DNA of 37,500 bases. It comes from Linnemannia schmuckeri. Taxonomy: Eukaryota > Mortierellomycota > Mortierellomycetes > Mortierellales > Mortierellaceae. Of the stretch, positions 17,494 through 28,675 are shown one piece after another (within the stretch, counting starts at the first letter, position 1; each line of letters starts with the position of its first letter). Where the stretch lies: assembly GCA_029449235.1 (NCBI GenBank), contig JANATG010000021.1, positions 672,501-710,000 of the forward strand, given 5' to 3'. The notes below the pieces were generated by a model. It ran no database searches and was not told where the DNA came from. It was given only the letters and a program-made list of their open reading frames with translations. A program made the translations under genes and the position numbers.

Positions 17494-20400
17494 TTATTCC
17501 TCAAAGTTACGAAAATGTTTGCAATGTTTATGGTCGATGAAGGGGTCTTTTGGGTCTTCGCAGCTGCAAGTACTAGCTCCATCGTCGTCCTCGTCTTCGT
17601 CGACCTCGGCAATGTAGTCACGGGTTGCTCGAACGAGAATTTCTTCTATGGCTTCCTCATCGCTTGCATCGGAATTGATGTCGACTTTTCTCATCTCTCG
17701 AGCAATATCCACCATATCATCGGCATTCTCCTGTGTAATCTCCAACTCTTCATCTGAGCTAACCTCGTTATCCCCACCTTCTCCACTAAAATCCGTATCG
17801 TGATCTGTCTCGCTCTCAGTGAACCCGCCCAGCTCCTCGTTGTCATCCTGCTCCCCGTCCACCTTCTGTTCAAATCTAGTTTTGATATCCCCCAAGATGG
17901 AGCTGTCATCGTACTCACTGCTCGAGCCTTGGTCTTGATCATTGCGATGGAATCTCCCAATGCTTCGATGAAATGATTCCAAGTCTCCTTTGATCATATT
18001 TTTCTGCCCAAGGAAGTACAAGTCCTTCGCAGGTGTTATCATGTGATCCTTCGCTGGTCGAGTGTTGATTCCAAGAACGCCTCGTTCCTCCAAAGACTGA
18101 ACCACCCGACCAACATCCTTAGCCGCAGACACTGTCGAGTGGAAACCGCTATTATGTGACACGCCAAACGCCTTTGTCACATTAGCTTTGATGACTCCAT
18201 ATGTACGACAATTCACCGACGAATCCTGGCTCATGTTCGCAAAAGTTCTGTTGCTTCCCTTGGCCGCATATCGAACCTTGGTGTATAGATTGTTGTGCTC
18301 CTGGTAAAGATCTGAAGGAATCCAACCGCCAGCTTTTCCTGTAGTGTTGACAAGCCATGATGAGAATATAGCATCCGTTCGCAGCTCAGTCCAGGTATGG
18401 CGAATATCGAAGGCAAGTCGCAAAAGCAGGTTCGCATAGTTCTTTGTTCCACCAGCTTGAAACATGACGGTGATTGGCACCAAGACTGCCTCAATGCGCC
18501 CAACATCACCTTGCTTGATAGCATCGCCCAGCTCGATGTAAACCAGCATATCTCGGATAAACAACGCCGCATTCGTATTCGCATTACCGTAAGCTTTCCT
18601 GTTCGCTTCTGGGCGGACAAGGTATCGGGCTCGTATAACCTCGGCAGCTGTGGAGACTTGGTTGAGCATCGTGGTCGTATCCTGGCTTGCCCCCAACGCG
18701 TCGAGAGTCTTTGACGAATCGATTTTAAGCTCCTCCTTCCATAACCGTAAAACCATGCCATCGAAAACGTTTCTCAAAAGTTCATCGGCAGCATGAAAAC
18801 TTGACGAGCCCTCAGAAATACGCTTCCTTTTCAGCCTGGCAACATAGAACGACAACGATCCTGGCTTGTCGGATTCTCCGAAATAGGTCTTTACAATCAA
18901 ACTGCAGAGGTTCATCTGCAAATGAAATAGCTGCAACGCGGGAAGAGCCCACTCCATCCGATCGAACGCTGTGACATCATCGTCCACACACCTCTTGACG
19001 GCCCCAACCCTTGACACCGACAATTGATCTCCTCCAACAATGATTCTCTTTCCGTTATCGAAATAGGTTGCGGGCAAGACAAGTGTGCATGCGATAATGA
19101 ACTTGAGGATTTCAAGGTTGCCCTCCACGCTTGACTGGTCGATCTCCATCGCAGGGATAGGATATGTTACGGATTGCTCGAGTGGAAGAGACCGGATTTC
19201 CCGAATAGGAGGCATAGATATACGCTTGTATGTGTTGTGGTGTCTTTGGAGTGCATCGACGAGGTAAAATCGAGAAGCGACCGCGGCATCCTTCACAGCT
19301 TGGTCATCAGGCAAGAAGTCGTCCAACGTCAGTGTTGCTTGTGGATTATAGGGCTTGTCCGCAGCTCCGAGGTCTTTGCCAGGCACAATGGTTGCAGTAG
19401 CACCATTTATTTGAGTATCGGCATTGTCGACTCGCTGATCAGTGACAGTCATAAACAAATTGATGTTGTCGTAGATAATATACCAGCTGTTCTTCAGTAC
19501 GGCTTCCCGGACAATTCCGATAGCATCCTCTGTCAAAGCACCGATGGCAGCCAGCGTTGAGTCGTATGAGACGCAGATATGAGCCTTGGCAAGAGTGTTA
19601 ATGACATCCTTGGAACAGCCGGAAGCATGGAAGAAGATTCCCATAACCCTTTGGAAGTAGTTGAGTCTTTGACTTTGACAGTGCATAATCATGCTGGCGA
19701 GGGTTCCGACAATTGCTGTCCTTGATTCGATATCGTGCACAGGGTCCAGGCTCTTGATACTCAAGGGAGCAGTCTGAAAATTCGTCAGTCGGCGCAAGGT
19801 GTGGTGAAATATTGGCGCCTTGGACTCAAGTCGTTCGTGGATACCGTCAAACGAAAACGATTTAGCTTCCTCCTGCGTCATAGTCACCGCTGGCCTTCGA
19901 AAAAAAGACTTTGTCGAACTTCTTTTCAGGTCCTTGACAAGCTGCCTGTTTATTCGGACGTGAGTTGGCCTTTCGCTGACGACACTTTTGGCCTGGGGTG
20001 TGAGCCCTGATTTGTCGGGTGCAGGTCCTGGCCCTTGCACTCGTGCTCCGGAAGCGGATCCCGACTCGTTGACTGAGAATTCCGATGCAAATTTTATCCA
20101 CTGGTCTGAGCTTCCTGGTAAAAGACTGGCAGAAGTGGCTGTTGCCATTTGACTCGGAGCTTCTGATTCTCGAGAAGCGATGCCTGATCCCTGACTGACA
20201 CGTTCAACTCCAATTTCCTCATCAACAATTCCCGGTCCAGCCTCCAGCTCAATTTCCTCAGACATAACTTCTACTCCCGAGTTGGCGGATTCTGATCCTT
20301 TGGCAACAGCCCCATAGAATGTTCGCTCTTCGGCGCTGAGTGTGAGCCCTAAATCCTCGGCAACGATCTCTAGATCGTCAAAACGCTTGCGCTTCTGCTG

Positions 20401-21388
20401 GAGTGTCGCCGTACCTACATCTTCATCCGGCTCCGGAACATCTTCTTTCAGAGCCAAGAATCCTCTAAATTCCTTCTGCATTCGGTCGGTAGCATAGTTG
20501 GCGGCGGCGCGGGCCAAATGCCCATCCCAGGTGCTCTTGTGACGACAGTACAGCTGCCACTTCCCTAGTAGTTCAGCAGCGATGCCCTTGCCGAAAAACA
20601 TTGTCACTTGATGTATGATGTATGGATGCTCACTCTCAAGAAGATCATATAAGAACGACCGCAAGGACATCTTCTTTAACTTGAAGACAACAAAGATGAG
20701 GACCAAACTGTCGTCAAAGTCACGAATCGCGTCCTCAAAGGATGGGAGCGGTACTTCCAAGGGCGGTTCAACCTGGTCAGGCCTAACTTGGGCAGGTTCA
20801 CCCTGAGCAGAACTATCTGGAGCAAGCCCATCATGGGCAGGTTCATCCTGAGCAGAGTCATCTAAAGCAACCCTGTCATGGGCAGGTTCACCGTGAGATC
20901 CGAGTTGTGGGACATGGCTTTGGACTTGAGAGTGCCCATTGGTGATGTCGTTAAAACCACAGTCCGGTCCAGCTTGAACCTGGGGCAGCGATTCGCCACT
21001 ACAACCTTGAGGCATGGTTTGAGACATTAACGAATGCAAGGTAGGACACGAACCAAGACCAGATATATCAATAGTAGCTTCTCCAGGGCGTAAATGGAGG
21101 GGCTGGCGCGGTCGACCTTGAGCTTTGAGGTATGTTCTTTGATTCGGATTTGGGAATTGCATTTGCAAGGCTCTTCCGCTGCCTTGGAAAACGCGCTGAT
21201 GGTCCAGGCCATTTTTAGCTCTACTTGATCGAGGTTTTTTTGCCGGAGGCGCGCCAGATTCTTGATCTTGAAGTAACGCATCAGGACATAAAGCATGAAA
21301 TACATGGTAAGCGAGGCAGTAAAAGCATAATGAAACAGTATAGAAAATATGTGTTCTCCCTTAACTTACGGGTCTTTCTTCTGCTCAT
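17494..21388 (-). CDS. DUF6589-like protein, candidate transposase
   Basis: Exon 2 is an open frame of over 1,250 codons (17494-21266). Exon 1 (21370-21388; ATG, MSRRKT, donor GTAAGT) adds seven residues across a 103-nt intron; an acceptor 6 nt further in is also in frame. Total 1,263 residues. The N-terminus has a probable nuclear signal (PPAKKPRSSRAK) and a low-complexity region. The centre and C-terminal half resemble fungal DUF6589: YIIYDNIN (D606), IIVGGDQLSVSRV (D753), GGTKNYANLLLRL, and DLYQEHNNLYTK (E996). These acidic residues could form an RNase H-like DDE triad with a long helical insert before the Glu; this is inference. An acidic C-terminal region ends in a Cys/His cluster (CSCEDPKDPFIDHKHCKH), possibly zinc-binding. 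The stop is 64 bp from the helicase stop. No break is seen. Confidence 0.72.
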
Positions 21389-21503
21389 TATTGATTCAGC
21401 TGGCAAAGCGGAAGAGTGGGAGTACCAGAGATGGAAAGTATACGGTAACTAAAGTACGTATGAGCGTGAGAGAAGTAAAAGCAAGAGGTTTATTGTAATG
21501 CAG

Positions 21504-21726
21504 AGGAAGATGATGACCACAATGCTGATGCAGCACATGTCAGCATCCAATGGTATGCCACGTGACTTATGAGTTTCGTCCCAAAAAGGAAGGTTTGGGG
21601 CACAAAATTGAGAGGGGACTACCCCTTGACACACACCTTCATTTCTTCCAGACCTTCTATGATGAAGATACTCTTTGGGAATGAAATTCGCAGTCTCGAA
21701 ATCTTGAAGGACTGGGTCGAGACTAG
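21504..21726 (-). repeat. right TIR of RecQ/DUF6589 element (223 bp)
   Basis: Reverse complement of 15539-15761. It lies about 115 bp upstream of the ATG of the large gene, so each TIR probably provides the promoter of the gene reading inward from it. Confidence 0.93.
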
Positions 21727-21733
21727 AAACAGG

Positions 21734-22587
21734 CATGGAGGACAGGATGAAGAGATGAGTGGTAAAAAAATTACGCATGCACCTTAATGACATCATAGAG
21801 ATAATTATTTCCTTGCTGATTAGGAAATAATGTACCTTTTCCTTCGACCCCTCCTCGTGACCGCCTCTTGTCAGGATTCCCGGCTTCCCCTTAAGCAGGT
21901 CCTCCTGTAGCCTATCGTGGCGCCTTCCCCTAAGCCACCATCGCGACCCTAGGATTCAATCTCATATACTGATGGAATCTCGTCTAGTAGCCTAAGCTCT
22001 CAAGGTACCTACGCCCCATCGGTCGGTCTCAGCCCCTTCCCTGAGTAGCTCTCGACCCGGTTGCCTTTCCGCCGCGGTCACTGACTCGAGTCCCCAGGTC
22101 TGGGTCCCCTCACCAGTATAAATAGTCCTCCTAGCTAAATAGTCATATTCAGTTCCTTTCCAGTCCTCACTCCTAAATATATATATCATTTTCCTATATA
22201 CTTTCTCTCTCTATTCTTGATGCCCATCTTCCGCTGGACCTTTATCTATCTAGCCCTCCTCTACTCACTCTACCTCCTGGAGCTCTCTATCCTAGGGCTT
22301 CCTCCTTCTTCCCCTCTATCTTCTTCTGGTTGTACCCTTGATCGCTCGTGCTGCATTTTTCCCAATGACAGTCACCCGATTCGCCCTCCAACCGAACACT
22401 CTCTTTGCCACCATTTCCACGCCATCGCCTTTGCACAATCCTACGCCCTTTCATACCTCCGCATTTCTTCTCTCTCTTTCATCCTCCGCCTTCTCTACAC
22501 CCCCTCACTCTCTTTACATCACGCACTCCTTTACATCGGTCACTCTCCTTACAACTGCACTTTCTTCCCCCTACGTTCTTTCCTTTC
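21734..22587. other. region before the CRN gene, no gene seen
   Basis: No convincing coding frame. It contains a perfect 10-bp-stem hairpin (ATTATTTCCT / AGGAAATAAT at 21804-21831), a GC-rich block (about 21840-22110) and a long pyrimidine-rich tract (22140-22590) that gives several spurious Ser/Pro/Leu-rich frames. The pyrimidine tract is typical of fungal 5' regions and probably belongs to the promoter and 5' UTR of the CRN gene. Confidence 0.5.
22117..22124 (+). promoter_or_regulatory. TATA box candidate (TATAAATA) for CRN gene
   Basis: TATAAATAG is followed by CT-rich sequence containing CTTTCTCTCTCTATTC. The distance to the ATG (about 480 bp) is long, so it implies a long 5' UTR or a different start site. 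Confidence 0.35.
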
Positions 22588-22602
22588 ATGCTTCGCAACA
22601 CC

Positions 22603-25600
22603 ATGGACAACAACCCTCTGACCCTGTTCTGTCTTGTCGATGGAGACTCTACGCCATTCTCAGTCGACATCGACGCATCAAAAACTGTCGACCACCTCAA
22701 GAAACTCATCAAGGCAGAAAAGACCAACAACTTTAGCCATGTCGATGCAGACCAGCTCACTCTATGGCGCGTCTGCATCCCTCTCATTCCAAAGAAGGAC
22801 CGCAGAGACATCTCCCTAAGCGAAGTCCCTTTGAAGGAAGAGCTGGATGAAACAGACGATCTCTCTGACGTGTTTCCAGACAAGCTGCCCAAAAAAACGA
22901 TCTACATCATCGTTCAGCGCCCTCCTCAAGGTAATCACACGCGTTCGCTTAATGTGACTTGTTATTTGAAAGGCGTTATTTACTTTTGCCCATCACTAAC
23001 CTGAAGCACTTTTCCATTTGCAACAACATAGCCCATGCACCTGCATCTTCTCGAGCCTTGACACCTCTTCCTGGTTCTCTTTCAGATAGTTCGCGTCCCA
23101 GTTCCCCAATTTCAGGTAAGTGCGCGAGTGTTCTGCTTCCTTTATTGTTTGTTTGCATCCCATTATAATTTCAACGGTCTCATAATCCGCCCCTTTTTTT
23201 CACGTCACTAGGTGACCTCCGAGCTGATATCAAAAAGATCGCGGAAAGATTCTTTGCAACTGGATCTTCTGCCTCTGACTTTCTGGATGCATACGTGCGG
23301 GGAGAAAAGGTGCTCCCCATGACTACAAGTGGGATTAAGGGGCTACCGAGAGTCCTACGGCGAGGCGTTGTCGATACACAGGATTCAGGACCTAGTCTTC
23401 TATTTTTGGATTTACCGGACCCTCCGTTAAGGGCTGGCGATCCTGTACCCGAACGGTTCCAATCAAACGTTCTCTTAAGCGTGCTGGAGGGCATGCAAGC
23501 TCAAGATTTGCCCGTATTCGGTGTCAGTGGCTGCGGGAAAACTCGCACCATGGTCGAGATGCTCTATCTTCAGTGGGGATCTACTTCAATGCAGCAAAGT
23601 CGGATTTTGGATCGGACGATTTCAGTCGCCTGGCTGACATTATTGACAGTAGCACATTGGAGGATTCAGCAAACGTCAACACCCGTTTTGCCAAATGTGC
23701 TACTCTTTTGCTTTTCCTCTCTCGCCTCATGATTCTCAGCTATTGTTTGAAGATCCCAAGCTGTCGCCAGACGTTCTCGAGTGCAAGGCGAGCATTGCTC
23801 CAAGTCTGTCCCCACATGTTCAAGGATGTGTTCATGCACCTCTTCATCAAGCTTTGCGATCTGATGAAAGGACGAGAACTCCTCGAATCTATACTGGCGT
23901 CCATTGTCCGCGAAGAGTTTGAGTCATTGCGAGACACGCTTGCTGGCCATGATTATCCCAATTTTTCGAGCGACTCCAAGCTTCGGTTGGTGATCGATGA
24001 GGCCCAGATCCTGAGCGACAAGAACCCCACGTTGTTCGCGTCGCCTTCTATCCAAGGCGACCCTCGGCCAATGTTAAGCCCCATCCTGCATGGCTTTCGA
24101 ACGGTTGGCCTTCAAGATGAGCTCAAGATCATCTATTGCGGAACGGGCTTGTCAATGAAAATTCTCCATTGGGCGATGAGCAGCGGCGATGGCGTCAAGG
24201 AGTACGGCTCAAGCACCTTTCCATGTAAGTAAGCCTCTGGATTCTTTCCCGCGCCTATGTGGTTCAAGACTTTGTCTACAAAGATAGGATTGTAACTCTC
24301 TTTTGTACAGATATCGAATTTCCAGGATGGACTGGTCCAGACTCGGTTCAGTCTCATATCAATCGGATAAAGGAACAACTACCAGACGACGAGTCAAGAA
24401 GAATGATTGATGCTCTGATTCCTTCGGCTGCAGTCAACGTGCTACACAAGAGGCTTACCGTGAGGTTCAGGCCTATCGTCACAGCCATTGAGGGGATTAT
24501 CAAGACTGGAGAGCCAAAGAAATTGGAGGCAGTAATCAACTTCACCGAGACCATGCTTACATCGTGGAAAGAACGAGAGCGTCCAGGAAACCTGTGTGGA
24601 GAACTCAACTGGTAGGGTCTCGTCCTATGTACACCATTCAACACATGTATTTTTAGACTCATAACGAAACTAATTGACACAACGGCGATTCTATACGAAA
24701 TCAATAATAGTTTGGAGCGCAAAATCGCCGACCATCCCGAACTTTTCAAGTCTTTCTCTTCGATCAGAGATACACTTGGGCTGTTCCTCTTCCGTCACAA
24801 CTTGCTGGATGAAACCGAGATTGTGCTCGAAAACGAAGCGCATCTTATTGAGGCAGCGTTCGGTCGGATCAAACTCTTTGGGGGTGCTGCAAGAACCGTT
24901 CTCGATGAGCCATTTGTCCTCAAAGCAACCAAGGCTTATTTCCAAGAGAGGGATCCCCTACTCTTGGCTGCTGCGGAACGGGCTATGCTGCACTCGAACA
25001 ACGCCTCAGTTCACGGAAACATGTGGAAGACCGTTATGCCCTCTGTCTTCATCGAGACGTTCAAGAATCATCCTCTTTCCTCATGGCCTCTCCTCACCAA
25101 CAGTGCACTCCCCGATTCACTCATTGGAGATGTGACAATAGTCGGGTATACTGATCAAGAATCGAAACTTTCCATCTCACACAGGAATATCACAACATAT
25201 GATTTCATGAAGGCACATGTCGAGAACGGATCCAAGCGCGAGGACCAGGATATCCCTCCATTCTACTTCCCAGCGCCTCATATTTCTGGACCGGACATTG
25301 TGTTCTATATCAAGATCAATGGCAATATCTATCCAGTGTTCGTGCAGGTTTGTAACAGTACCCTCCGTATTATTCCTGTGTTACTGCTTTTACAATGCTT
25401 TTCTCTTGCTCACATGTCTGCTTTCCTTTCTTCATTCTTCTCAACAGCTGAAATTGCGACATGTCCTAGAGGGCAGTGACGTTGAGAAGGCGCTCGCAAC
25501 TGTCAGCAGCAACACCATACAGGGGAAGATGGACAAGGAGCATGAGAAGTTGGTGAAAGATCTAGCTCAGGAACATAAGAATGTAAACCGAGGGCAGAAG

Positions 25601-25939
25601 TCATCAAATCACACAGAATCGGCTCAACTACAACAGCCACCAAGACTTCAAGATTATTGTCCTACTGGAATGTATGTCAGCATGGTTATCACCTATCCCG
25701 CAGAGGTCGTCAAGTTCCAGGTTTTTCGCCCTGATCCGGAACCAGAGTTGGAGGGACTTGAGCGAGTCTCGATCAACATTGACGACAACAACTTTCCCAT
25801 AATCTTTCCAGAGCGACATGTCAAGTTCCTTGACAGATTCAAGCAACATAAGCGATCAGCAACAGAAGAACAGATTGCGAATCCGTCAAAAAGGTCTAAA
25901 ATAGTTATGGCGAGATCGACAACTGATCCCTTATCGTGA
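22603..25939 (+). pseudogene. Crinkler (CRN) family protein, NTPase-REase type, frameshifted
   Basis: Exon model: 22603-22930, 23032-23115, 23212-24224 (with a break near 23572), 24311-24611, 24657-25347, 25448-25939. Exon 1 is a Crinkler header domain with a ubiquitin-like fold (LTLFCLVDGD at the start, IIVQRPP at the end). A Ser/Pro-rich linker follows, then a P-loop NTPase (GVSGCGKTRT, with Walker B LVIDEAQIL) and a C-terminal PD-(D/E)xK nuclease-like part (GPDIVFYIK, then VFVQLKLRH across the last splice). In known CRN proteins the header is linked to export or trafficking and the C-terminal part acts on the target. Here the frame shifts just after the P-loop at a G4 run (23574-23577), and the simplest splice at 24611/24657 creates TGA, so as written no full product is made. 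An ATG at 22588 would add five residues. Confidence 0.82.
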
Positions 25940-26878
25940 GATGATTGACCCATCCTCCATGTGCAAATAAAGGAGGCTCCCATCACACAGAAAGAGCATA
26001 CATACAGATGAAAGACTGCAAAACAGCAATAAGGTTACAGAATAAATTCAAGCCTCTCCAATCAGGGGAAGTAATAACAACGAAAATAGCGTCCATGGTT
26101 TAAGCCACATCAGGAGCAACAATCTGAGCCATCACACACCTTGGAAAAGCAGCCATGTAAAATAAGATGCAAGAATATTTAACACAGGGTATAAGTCTTG
26201 CCTCTCTCGACCCCTCCCTGGCTGCCGAATACCCAACTTTGGCGAGGGTGCAATTTTTTTTAGTGCATGGTGAATGTTGGATGAAGGCGTCATCTTGAAT
26301 GAGAATGGGGAAGCTGATACGATGACACTTGACAACCATGGGATGGATGTGTCCTATGATTGACATGACATCCAAAGGAAGGGAAAAAAGAGTCAAGACT
26401 CCTTTGAACTGATGTGAAAACGGTACAACCACCTTTGGTTAGGTCTGGATGTTATCCCACTGATCATGGTAGACGAGGATAGGAAGTATGCCTAATCGGG
26501 TGAGCAAACCTTATATCGTGCATTTTTTTTTGTCTGCGCGGTCGTGTAATGTAAGAGCGCATCTCATTGGTTTACCTTGACCATGCATACCTTTTCTTGC
26601 TTTTTTTTCCTAAATCACAAAAATCACATATAAACGCCAAGGATGCTGAATAATATACCAGCTGCGCACCAAAACAAAGATTGACTGGCTTTTCGTTTGT
26701 ACCCGCCTTCTCGGATCAGTGTTCTGCTCCTTCACGCCATGATTTAACAGATGGTCAGTGATCAACCTAGTGGGTAAGAGAAAGGTCTTTGTTCTTGACA
26801 AGGTGAGGAGTACTTGTATAGATGAATTTGTCATTCTTTAAAAAAAACTAAAGTCGACACGATCCAAGGTATCATTCA
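25940..26878. other. intergenic between CRN and MFS genes, no gene seen
   Basis: About 940 bp with only short frames lacking domain features. Candidate polyadenylation signals follow the CRN stop (AAATAAAGG, GAATAAATTC). Several T-runs occur (TTTTTTTT at about 26252, 26524 and 26601). Confidence 0.5.
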
Positions 26879-26886
26879 TATAAAGG
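26879..26886 (+). promoter_or_regulatory. TATA box of MFS gene (TATAAAGG)
   Basis: It lies 112 bp upstream of the MFS ATG, followed by a CT-rich stretch (TCTCTCTCTTTCGCTCTCC) just before the start, a common fungal core-promoter layout. Confidence 0.55.
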
Positions 26887-26990
26887 ATGGCATGGTTCAC
26901 ATTCATTCAAACCAAGAAGAAAAGAAGCCTCGCTCTGTCACTCCTTTTCTCTCTCTTTCGCTCTCCTACAACCATCAAACTCGTTCGACA

Positions 26991-28642
26991 ATGACAAATG
27001 CACCAGCTGTTTCACCCCTTGGGACTCCGACCGAACATGATAGCCTCAAGGGTGTTGACCGCCTGCGCCAAAAATTCAGACCTTTACTCCTCTATGTCGT
27101 CTCTCTCGTGGAGTTCATCAACATCGGTATGTATCTCATTTATTCAACTTGTGGAAATGTCGCACGGTTTTTTATTCATGTGCCCTCGCCAAGGTCAACA
27201 ACAATTAATGCTTTCTTTCTCCCCTTTTCCTTCTTTTTTTTTCTCCTTCAGTCAACGGCTCGTCAGTCTCTGTCGCCATCCTCCCAATCGCACAAGATCT
27301 CAAATTCTCGGTGACAGAGGTGCTCTGGATCATTAATGCATATACCATTACCTTTGCTGGTCTTCTCCTCTTATCTGGCCGTCTCGGGGATCTCATTGGT
27401 CATCGACGAATGTTCATGTTTGGACTATTCTGGTTTGCGCTTTGGGCCCTCGTCGTCTCCTTCTCCACCTCCCCTATCATGTTCATCCTCTCTCGTGCTC
27501 TCCAGGGTATGGGTGCTGCCAACACCATCCCCACCGCCATGGCACTCATCGCGACCAATTATCCCGCTGGACCTGAGCGCACCAAGGCCTTTTCAATCTA
27601 TGGTGCCTTTGGCGGTCTAGGCGCGGTCACAGGACTTCTCCTTGCTGGCGGATTAATTGCCAGTCTCGGGTGGCAGTGGATCTTCCGTATCTCAGCTATT
27701 GCAGCGTTCGTCCTTCTCGTACTGAGCTACGTTATCATCCCTTTGACTCCTCCAAAAGACGAAAAGCCCAAGGTCGATTTCCTCGGTGCCATTACCGCAA
27801 CACTGGGCGTTACTGGCATCGTGTACTATATCGCGACCGGTGTAGACTACGGCTGGAGTAGTGCCAAGACGATCCCTATATTCGCCGTTGCTCTAGTCCT
27901 GATCGGCTCCTTTGCCCTTATCGAAAGTCGAGTCCAAACCCCTTTAATGCCTCTTCGAGTCTGGAAAGTCAAGTCTTTCACCACCTCCGTCGTCCTCGCA
28001 TTCGTTTCCATGGCCAAATCTCAAGGTAGTATCTATTATGCCAACATGGTCTTTCAGGAGGTATACCAGTGGAATGCTCTCCAAACCGCCCTGGGTTTCC
28101 TGGTCCATGCCCTCCTTGCTATAGTAGTCTTTGGTGCTCTTGGCCGGATTCTTCCTCGATTGCCTCTCAAGCCTTTGATCATGGCCGGGTTCTTGTTGCG
28201 GTGTGTCACAGCACTAATGTTCTCATTCGTGACAGAGCACACATCCTACTTTGCACTCCCATTCCCAGCCTTCATCATCCACATCTTTGGTATCGGACTC
28301 TCACATCTCCCTATCCAGATTACGGCCGTTCGGGATGCCGAGAACGAGGACCAGGGTCTCGTTGGCGCACTCTATAATACCGGACTCCAGCTCGGTGCAC
28401 CCTTTGGAATCGCGATCCTGAATGTGATTGTCATCTCAACGAATGGAAATGCTGGTGCGGACTCTGTGAGAGGTGGACCGGCATTAATGAAGGGATTTCG
28501 GAACGCGTTTTATGCCATGGTAGCCATGGGATTGTTCGGATTCTTCCTTGCGCTTGTAATATTGCCCTGGGACAAGCCCGTTCGTCCTGCCGTGAAAAAG
28601 AACCTCAAGGAAGAAGCAGAGCTTGCAGAGTTCGCAACTTGA
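26991..28642 (+). CDS. MFS transporter, DHA2-like drug:H+ antiporter
   Basis: Two exons, 26991-27126 and 27252-28642, with a 125-nt intron (GTATGT...CTTCAG), give 508 residues. The splice restores VEFINI-VNGSSVSVAILPIAQDL, the first transmembrane helix and following loop of DHA2-type transporters. MFS motif A is clear (GRLGDLIGHRR), followed by RALQGMGAA (motif B-like) and a Gly-rich motif C (GAFGGLGAVTGLLLAGG). The length and hydrophobic profile fit about 14 transmembrane helices. Such plasma- or vacuolar-membrane proteins export toxic compounds or metabolites using the proton gradient; the substrate cannot be read from sequence. The short cytosolic tail is charged (VKKNLKEEAELAEF). The gene is intact. 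Confidence 0.9.
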
Positions 28643-28675
28643 GCAAGGCTGAGGCAGCTGCTGATGGACTGTCTA

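Larger units (their letters stand above)
15539..21726. mobile_element. RecQ helicase / DUF6589-like DNA transposon
   Basis: A 6,188-bp element with 223-bp inverted repeats that I read as identical, beginning CTAGTCTCGACCCAG. AAACAGG directly flanks both ends (15532-15538 and 21727-21733), a 7-bp target duplication that can be extended to 9 bp (AGAAACAGG) if the AG of the terminus is counted. Inside are two convergent genes filling almost the whole element: a RecQ-family helicase and a 1,263-residue protein resembling DUF6589. TIRs plus a target duplication show it moves as a DNA transposon. It is not hAT, Harbinger, mariner, MULE or Helitron by gene content. Confidence 0.85.

Noticed and set aside
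15539..21726. Helitron interpretation of the helicase-bearing element
   Set aside because: The helicase is RecQ, not Pif1-like; there is no Rep HUH motif, and the element has TIRs with a target duplication, which Helitrons lack.
22217..22736. Ser/Pro/Leu-rich frames upstream of and over CRN exon 1
   Set aside because: They read the pyrimidine-rich leader or a wrong phase of exon 1; the CRN header starts at 22603 or 22588.
26100..26432. Minus-strand frame of 110 codons between CRN and MFS genes
   Set aside because: No motif, no signal sequence, no intron or promoter context; consistent with chance.
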